From the NCBI GenBank assembly GCA_021779915.1, contig JAJXZR010000011.1, forward strand, positions 1-54,189: 54,189 nucleotides of DNA. Direction: 5' to 3'. Source of the DNA: a bacterium (GTDB lineage Bacteria > Patescibacteriota > Minisyncoccia > CAIUEV01). Below the pieces are notes generated by a model. It saw only the letters and a program-made list of their open reading frames with translations. It was not told where the DNA came from and made no database searches. Each line of letters starts with the position of its first letter. Within the stretch, counting starts at the first letter, position 1. Below, in pieces: positions 48,311 to 54,189 of this stretch. The position numbers and the translations under genes were made by a program.

Positions 48311-49056
48311 ATTTTGATTTTTTTCTGATTTTTGAAGACCAAATATTCCCAAGAAAAATAGGTGGCTAAAAAACAGGAAAAAATTTGAATTAATAAAGGT
48401 TTTACTGATTCAACGTAGTTTTGAAAAAGTTCAAGTGATGAGAAGCCGATAAATCCAATAAAATAAGAAGGTACCCACCAAATGACATTACTAATTAAAA
48501 CTGCTGAAGAAAAAACAACCCAATCACTTCTTCCTTTTATTCCTTTTCTGTTGTTACCCTTTCTTTTGTACACGAAAGCGTAAAAAGGATCGTACTTTAT
48601 GTTGACGATAAAAAAGGCAATCAAATCTCCCCTTTTGAGAACAGAGGCGAAAAATTTCTTCTTTTTTTCCTTGCCATCATACTCCCTAAGATTTTTCAAA
48701 TCCTCCAGAATTAAAAGGTTGACTCCGAACCTATCGTAAAGAAAAATCCAAAGCCAACAAACAAGAAAAGAAAGAGCTGTCATCAAAGCACCACCAATAA
48801 TAAATCCAATTGTTGTTTTCAAAATAAGGCAAGAATAATACATGACCATTGGATAGAGAATATAATCAAAAACATTTGAAAAAGCTCTATCGAAAGCAAG
48901 AAATAATCCAGAAGAAAAAAGTCTTTGAGATAAAAGGTTGCTCTCTTTTTTTCTACTAACAAACTCTGCTAATTCTAAAAAATTGTTTCTTTGTGTCGCG
49001 ACATACGCAGACACTTCTCTTAGCCAACCAGACAGTCTACTCATCGCAACCCCCAA
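48307..49056 (-). CDS. Hypothetical polytopic membrane protein
   Basis: 249 aa, several hydrophobic segments; terminator overlaps the stop codon. Confidence 0.6.
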   Translation of the reverse strand: MGVAMSRLSGWLREVSAYVATQRNNFLELAEFVSRKKESNLLSQRLFSSGLFLAFDRAFSNVFDYILYPMVMYYSCLILKTTIGFIIGGALMTALSFLVCWLWIFLYDRFGVNLLILEDLKNLREYDGKEKKKKFFASVLKRGDLIAFFIVNIKYDPFYAFVYKRKGNNRKGIKGRSDWVVFSSAVLISNVIWWVPSYFIGFIGFSSLELFQNYVESVKPLLIQIFSCFLATYFSWEYLVFKNQKKIKI

Positions 49057-49226
49057 ATTTTTAATGAACTTTTCGGTATTTTCACCGACCCTGTATTTTC
49101 AACTTAAGTATGGTTTTGTCAAGGGGTTTGGGCAAATTTGGCGAAAAAATCTTGCAATCTATTGTCTGAAAAGAAGCGATGAGATAGAAAACATTACTAA
49201 AAGCTCATTAAAAGAAAGGAGTGATT

Positions 49227-49418
49227 GTGAAAATAGCAATTGCAATGATGTTTTTCTTGGTAATTTTTTGTATCCATGTCCCAGTAAGGGCTGAGTGTCC
49301 GGAAGGGAAGTGGTTTGATCCAAACGCCCGCCGATGTATCCCTCCAGGAGAGGATCCTTCTGGGGAAACTGACCGAAACTTTCAGAGACAACTAAGAGAA
49401 GAAAGGAAAGGGAGGTAA
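49227..49418 (+). CDS. Small secreted hypothetical protein
   Basis: GTG start preceded by AAAGGAG; signal peptide MKIAIAMMFFLVIFCIHVPVRA then CPEGKWFDPNARRCIPPGEDP. Confidence 0.55.
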   Translation: MKIAIAMMFFLVIFCIHVPVRAECPEGKWFDPNARRCIPPGEDPSGETDRNFQRQLREERKGR

Positions 49419-49423
49419 ATCTC

Positions 49424-50008
49424 GTGGGAAGAAGAAACCTGTTTTTTTGCTTGTTAGCTTTTGTTTTGGTTTTTGGCGTACAAACTGTTTTGGCTGAGAC
49501 GACCAGCGAGTTGATAAAGAGGAAGCTGACGTATATTGCTAAGGAAGTAGATCGGCAAAAGGGTGATATGCGGTGTCCCTATGGATCAATAACTGGTAAT
49601 GTTTTAGAGGGAAATTTTGGCAGAGGTAATGATTGTTCTTCTTTAAGGGGTGCAATTAACCGTTCTTTTGGATTCTGCAACAAATATGGTGGGGATTGTG
49701 AAGAGCTTTTTTCAATTCATATTCATAACAACACTTCGAGTCAAGTTAAGATATACCTGTTTCATCCCAAGGAAGAAGATTTTTCCAACAAAAACGCTTT
49801 GTGGGTTTGGACCTGGGAACCTTGGTATTCAAATAATTTGGGCATAGAGGGGGTTTTGTTGTTCGTTTCACAGGATTTTTATTTGAAAGTGGAATCGGAA
49901 AGCGGGATGCATTGGGATGAGAGAACAATAGTAGAGTATAATTGCACACAGAGAAACTATCAGGATGGTCAAAATCTGAAGATCGTTTTGATAGAAGCCA
50001 AAGAGTAA
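49424..50008 (+). CDS. Secreted hypothetical protein
   Basis: GTG start, signal peptide NLFFCLLAFVLVFGVQTVLAE; six Cys residues after the signal peptide. Confidence 0.55.
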   Translation: MGRRNLFFCLLAFVLVFGVQTVLAETTSELIKRKLTYIAKEVDRQKGDMRCPYGSITGNVLEGNFGRGNDCSSLRGAINRSFGFCNKYGGDCEELFSIHIHNNTSSQVKIYLFHPKEEDFSNKNALWVWTWEPWYSNNLGIEGVLLFVSQDFYLKVESESGMHWDERTIVEYNCTQRNYQDGQNLKIVLIEAKE

Positions 50009-50025
50009 AAAAGTAAACAAGCAAT

Positions 50026-50062
50026 GCGAGACTAGAGAGAAATCCTAGTTTCTTTTTTATGG
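50026..50062 (+). terminator. Rho-independent terminator
   Basis: GAGACTAGAGAGAAATCCTAGTTTCTTTTTT. Confidence 0.6.
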
Positions 50063-50211
50063 GGAGGAAGATATAAGTCTAAATAAAACACTTCACACAT
50101 TTCCGGAACATTACCGATGGGGAAACGACTAAAAATATAGGCTTCTTGTATTAATTTTATTATGAGAAGCCTTTTTTATTTGCTATCATTTCAAAAATTA
50201 AACATAAGAAA

Positions 50212-50769
50212 ATGGATCAAAATGAAATAAAAAAAATAACGGAGTATATTTTTTTACAATCCAATCCTAAAAAGGCTGACTTGGCTTTGGTTTTTGGTAC
50301 TCGTTATGTGGAGGCGATTGATAAAACTTACGAATTGTATCGAGATAAATTTATCAATAAAATTTTAATAAGTGGCGGTTTTAATGAGGTTACGGGCAAA
50401 AACGAAGCTGAGGAAATTAAAGGAAAATTAGTAAATCTGGGGGTAAAAGAACAGGACATTATTTTAGAAAACAAAGCAAATAATTCCTTGGAGAATGTTT
50501 TGTTTTCAAAGAAAATTATTGATGAAAAGATTGGCTTTAATAACATCAAAAGAATTATTGCGGTTGTTAAACACTATCATTCCAGAAGAGCCGTGATGAC
50601 GCTCAAGAAACATTTCCCCAAAAATATAGAAATTTTTCCAGCAACTTACGAAGTTTATGGATTTACTAAAAATAATTGGTTTAGAAAAAAGAAAGGGAAG
50701 GAAAAAGTATTAAGCGAATGGAATAAAATACTAAAATATTTAGAAAAAGGGGATGTTGAAGAATTATGA
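50212..50769 (+). CDS. YdcF/ElyC-like (DUF218) protein
   Basis: ADLALVFGTRYVEAIDKTYELYRDKFINKILISGG, ENKANNSLENVLFSKKII, VVKHYHSRRAVMTLKKHFP. Confidence 0.82.
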   Translation: MDQNEIKKITEYIFLQSNPKKADLALVFGTRYVEAIDKTYELYRDKFINKILISGGFNEVTGKNEAEEIKGKLVNLGVKEQDIILENKANNSLENVLFSKKIIDEKIGFNNIKRIIAVVKHYHSRRAVMTLKKHFPKNIEIFPATYEVYGFTKNNWFRKKKGKEKVLSEWNKILKYLEKGDVEEL

Positions 50770-50780
50770 ATAGCAGTTAA

Positions 50781-51289
50781 ATGATCTTAATTAAAAAACA
50801 AATGAAACAGAGAAAATTGTTGCTGGATGTGGGTTGTAGGGATGGGAAGACTTGTATTAAATTTGCCAGGGATGGTTGGAATGTTGTTGGGGTCGAGAAA
50901 AACCCTGTAATTTTTAAGCAAGCGAAAAACAAGGTTGAAAAATCTAAGGAAAAGAAATTTATAACTTTAATCAAAGGAGACATTAGAAAAATAAAGCTAA
51001 ATAAAAAATTTGATGGAGTTTTGTTTAATTATGTTCTGATGTTTATGCCAAGAAAAGACGCCTTGGGATTGATTGAAAAAATCTATCAAAAACTCAACAG
51101 AGGAGGAGAATTGCTGGTTAGAATCCTGATGTTTGACGATCCTATGGCTATTGATTCGAAGAAATGGAAAAACTTAAAGATAAATATAAAGGCAAATTGG
51201 AATTTAAACTTTTGAGAGATGATGCCCATGGAAATTGCGACCATCCTCATATTCATTCTGTTGGATTTTTAAAGATTAAAAAAACGTAA
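50781..51289 (+). pseudogene. SAM-dependent methyltransferase with C-terminal frameshift
   Basis: LLLDVGCRDGKTCIKFARDGWNVVGVEKNP; coding similarity resumes in another frame near 51164 as MEKLKDKYKGKLEFKLLRDDAHGNCDHPHIHSVGFLKIKKT*. Confidence 0.65.
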
Positions 51290-51306
51290 AAACACGACAA
51301 AAACAA

Positions 51307-51432
51307 GGTTTTTGCGACTATGATAAAAAATTCTCATCCAAAGTTTGGTTGGAGAGCGAGGATGTATATTTATGGATTGAAAAAAGTTTTGAGTATTTGA
51401 AAAAAATATTTGTGACAGAAAGGGGAGTGTAG
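51307..51432 (+). pseudogene. Gene remnant without start
   Basis: Open frame GFCDYDKKFSSKVWLESEDVYLWIEKSFEYLKKIFVTERGV* has coding-like composition but no start codon. Confidence 0.45.
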
Positions 51433-51690
51433 AAATCTTTTAGATATGGGCCGTTTGGTCCTGTGGCGATCCTTGCTTCCTTAAGTTTAGACATAAAATT
51501 GAAAACAATAAAACCTTAACTTATTCAAGTATTTACTTGAAGTTAGTATGGATATTTGATTTGAAGAAATTTTAAGAGGTGGTTGGAAGTTGAATAGTGG
51601 TTTTTGTGATTAAAATCTTAAGAACAATCTGAAAAGATTATGCTATTTTAATTTTTGCCAAACCCAGTAAGATAGAACAGATAATAGTTC

Positions 51691-51768
51691 ACAGCCTTTT
51701 AAAATTTGTCTTGATTTTCAGTTTATATTTGGGTATTGACAGGAAATAGATTAGGAGTAGAAGTGAAT
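51691..51768 (+). repeat. Promoter-bearing direct repeat, copy 2
   Basis: TTGATTTTCAGTTTATATTTGGGTATTGACAGGAAATAGATTAGG shared with 35384-35460; TTGACA (51736)-16 nt-TAGAAG. Confidence 0.8.
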
Positions 51769-51819
51769 AAAATAGTTCTTTAAAAACTAGAAATTAAGGA
51801 ATAAGGGAGGACAAATATT

Positions 51820-53117
51820 ATGAAAGTGGCTATAGTCTATCCAGAAGTTTATGATTTGGCACGATTCAAAGAAAAAAGGAAAGAATTTCCACCTTTTGGA
51901 ATTCTATATTTAGCAGCAATGTTGGAGAAGAAGGGTATAGAAATCAAGCTCTTTAAGGCTTTTTCAAGAAAAACTATATTTGATTTTCAAGACTTTGATG
52001 CCGTTGCTTTTAGTATACCTTCTTCAGCCACTTACAATCTTATAAAGAAAGTAAGGTTTAACAGTATTTATTCAGATAATACAATGGTTATGGTGGGAGG
52101 TGTACATCCAAGCTTTTATCCAGAGCAAACGTTATTTGATATCAAACCTCATGTCGTAGGGGTAGGACCAGGAGAAGAAACTATATTAGAACTGTTGAAC
52201 GAGCAAAAAAAACGTCGATTTTCGAAAATAAATGGTATTTGCTATTTAGAAGGTTCATTACCTCACAAAACACCAGTGCGCAACTTACTTCAAAACATTG
52301 ATAGTCTGCCATTCCCCGCAAGACATTTATTGAAAGACAGTGATGTCATTATGACTGATCGACTTTCAAATACTAACCTAAAAATGGCCCATATTATGTT
52401 TAGTCGTGGCTGTCCATTTTCCTGTCGTTTTTGCGCTGTGTTTCAAAAAAAAACTTCAGTATCGCTCGGGAGAAAGTATAAAAGTAGAATTACAAAGTCT
52501 AATTGAAAATTACAAAATTGATGGATTTGCTGTTGTAGATGATAATTTCGTTATTAACAAAACCAGGGTTCATAGCATTTGTAACTCTATTGCTGAACTA
52601 AATTTGAAATGGTCTGCCTTATCTAGGGTTGATACGGTAGATTACGAACTACTAGAGACTATGAACGAATCAGGATGTATCGAAGTAAAATTTGGCGTAG
52701 AATCTGGTAGTAGTAGAATACTGAAAGCTATGGGAAAGAATATTACAAAAGCCCAAATATACAATGCGATACATATTGCACATTCCATAGGAATCAAAAT
52801 AAAGATTTTTATTGTTCATGGATACCCCGGAGAAAATCTTGAAACAACAAGAGAAACAATTTCTCTTTTGAAGGAAATTTCTCCAGTAGTTGAAAGAATT
52901 TCTTTGTTTCGTTTTTGTTCCTTTGCCAGGTAGTTATGTCTACAAAAACGCAAAAGAATTTCGATTAGTAGTCTCAGAAGAAAATAGTAATTGGGATAAA
53001 TGTCATATCCATCATAATCATTTTCATTGGTGGGGAGATGCAAACGACTTTAAAATCTTAATTCAAGCTTATAATGAGTTGAATTATTTCATAGAAAATA
53101 CTTGGTCATCTACATGA
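51820..53117 (+). pseudogene. B12-binding radical SAM protein with two frameshifts
   Basis: ILYLAAMLEKKGIEIKLF, VMVGGVHPSFYPEQTL, MFSRGCPFSCRFC (rSAM); frame lost at A9 run near 52445 and at a T5 run near 52912; frames 51820-52506, 52406-52933 and 52890-53117 join. Confidence 0.82.
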
Positions 53118-53125
53118 CAAAATAC

Positions 53126-53162
53126 TACGGGTTCGCTTAAAATAAGCGAACCCGTTTTTTTA
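53126..53162 (+). terminator. Rho-independent terminator
   Basis: ACGGGTTCGCTTA-AAA-TAAGCGAACCCGTTTTTTTA. Confidence 0.88.
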
Positions 53163-53194
53163 CCAAAAAATCCTAGTTCAATTTTTTATTTACT

Positions 53195-53590
53195 CTATTT
53201 CCAAAAAACTATCCAATTTAGTTCTTCCCATAATTTTAATTCTCCAGAATGAGGTAGAGAGTTAGGAATTTGATTTAAACAAAATATTTTTATCTTCTTT
53301 TTTAAAGACACGTTTAGCCCTATTGCAAAAGCGATTTCAGCAAATACGGCAGGGCCTATATACCCCTGTATGTTATTTTTTTCAATATTTAAAACGAATA
53401 AAATATCTGTTTCTGTAATTTTTTTATAGTGGTCGGTAAACTCACTTTTATAGTTCGGCAAAAAGTTTCCAGAGATTTTTTCGGGGTACTTTATAACTTC
53501 ATAACCTTCTTTCTCAAGCTTTGTTTTCCATAACTTTATTTCGTCCCAAAAAGATATACTTGAACAGATAACTACTTTTTTGGATTTCAT
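53195..53590 (-). CDS. Nucleoside 2-deoxyribosyltransferase-like small protein
   Basis: VVICSSISFWDEIKLWKTKLEKEGYEV, ITETDILFVLNIEKNNIQGYIGPAVFAEIAFAIGL. Confidence 0.55.
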   Translation of the reverse strand: MKSKKVVICSSISFWDEIKLWKTKLEKEGYEVIKYPEKISGNFLPNYKSEFTDHYKKITETDILFVLNIEKNNIQGYIGPAVFAEIAFAIGLNVSLKKKIKIFCLNQIPNSLPHSGELKLWEELNWIVFWK

Positions 53591-53716
53591 GCTTTGTTAT
53601 AAAAAATTATTTTTCTTAAATACAATAAAGCCTCAAATTCTTCAAGCATTCGTTTAAGACTAGCATGAATATTTGATTTAAAGAAATTTTAAGGAGTATT
53701 AGTCTAATTATATTCT

Positions 53717-53750
53717 CCTGGATCCCCGGTCGACGCGCCGAGGATGACAT
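53717..53750 (-). repeat. GTGTCATCC..GGATCC-type palindromic repeat
   Basis: CCTGGATCCCCGGTCGACGCGCCGAGGATGACAT preceded by TTAGTCTAATTATATT. Confidence 0.8.
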
Positions 53751-53791
53751 ATAAAACAGAAAAGATGTGGAATATGTTTGTTTTAACCAAT

Positions 53792-53829
53792 AAAAAAAGA
53801 CGGTTTTGTTTTACAAAGCCGTCTTTTAG
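53792..53829. terminator. Rho-independent terminator
   Basis: AAAAAAAGACGGTTTTG-TTTTA-CAAAGCCGTCTTTT; overlaps the stop of the last minus-strand gene. Confidence 0.8.
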
Positions 53830-54189
53830 ATTGTGAGGAGAGTTGGTAGATAAATAATAGCATTTATCAAACATTCTCCTAGTTTATAAAATCCAAGGTT
53901 GCGCAAGCTCCAATATAGGCAACTTACGACGGTACTACTGAAGAAAATGACAAAGTCTTTTTTTTCAGGGGACTTAAGTCTCCATGGCGGAGGTAAACTG
54001 TGGTTAGAAAGGAATCTCCAAAGATGGAAAGTGCGAAGAAAGAAAGCATATTGCCTCCATTTTCCAGGCACCATACAAGGATGCGTAACCCTGTGTTCCA
54101 TATCTTTTGAAAAAAACCTTTCTCCTTGGCAATATTTCCTTTGATTAAGGCTAAAACGTCGACTGTTAGCCAATCTTTCTTGCTCCACA
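53826..54189 (-). CDS. Partial polytopic membrane protein, frame change at A_AAA_AAG (53957-53963)
   Basis: Coding-like frame from the window edge: WSKKDWLTVDVLALIKGNIAKEKGFFQKIWNTGLRILVWCLENGGNMLSFFALSIFGDSFLTTVYLRHGDLSPLKKK; continues by -1 as DFVIFFSSTVVSCLYWSLRNLGFYKLGECLINAIIYLPTLLTI*. The listed 120-aa ORF is out of frame upstream. Confidence 0.5.
   Translation of the reverse strand, partial: VEQERLANSRRFSLNQRKYCQGERFFSKDMEHRVTHPCMVPGKWRQYAFFLRTFHLWRFLSNHSLPPPWRLKSPEKKDFVIFFSSTVVSCLYWSLRNLGFYKLGECLINAIIYLPTLLTI

Noticed and set aside
53899-54144. 81-aa plus-strand ORF at the right edge
   Set aside because: Antisense to the better-supported minus-strand membrane protein frame.
53826-54188. 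Listed 120-aa minus ORF as one protein
   Set aside because: Upstream half (R/H/C-rich) looks out of frame; only the last about 44 aa appear coding, joined by -1 to the other frame.
1-54189. CRISPR arrays, IS transposases, prophage structural genes, rRNA
   Set aside because: No regularly spaced direct repeats, no transposase, integrase or phage structural motifs, no rRNA sequence recognised by eye.

Overview
AT-rich, compact 54 kb window that looks like a Candidate Phyla Radiation (Patescibacteria)-type chromosome; this assignment is inferred from gene content and style, not proven. The left part (about 1-34 kb) is mostly core genes: galT, rpmF, nusB, an RluA-type synthase, hsp20, murB, murD, ribonuclease J, signal peptidase I, RelA/SpoT, FtsQ-like, sugar transferase, dnaE and prepilin peptidase. 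It also has four tRNAs and two PIN toxin-antitoxin modules. The right part (about 35-54 kb) is an accessory island with small-molecule, nucleotide-sugar and radical-SAM genes, several frameshifted genes and dispersed duplications. Main observations: (1) a palindromic element family with a nearly constant 37-39 nt core and locus-specific, mutually complementary arms (3 copies); (2) three decayed copies of the 3' end of one histidine kinase gene beside the intact gene, at seams between gene cassettes; (3) a tight five-gene operon (PurD-like ATP-grasp, DapF-like epimerase, 7TM histidine kinase, C39-like peptidase, APH-like kinase), possibly an undescribed small-molecule or peptide pathway; (4) two minus-strand genes whose reading frame changes by -1 exactly at A_AAA_AAG, and a HAD gene with no usual start codon whose frame joins the upstream NUDIX gene by +1 at CTT_TAA; (5) direct repeats bounding the roughly 16 kb island. 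All calls come from reading the sequence; no database search was run.
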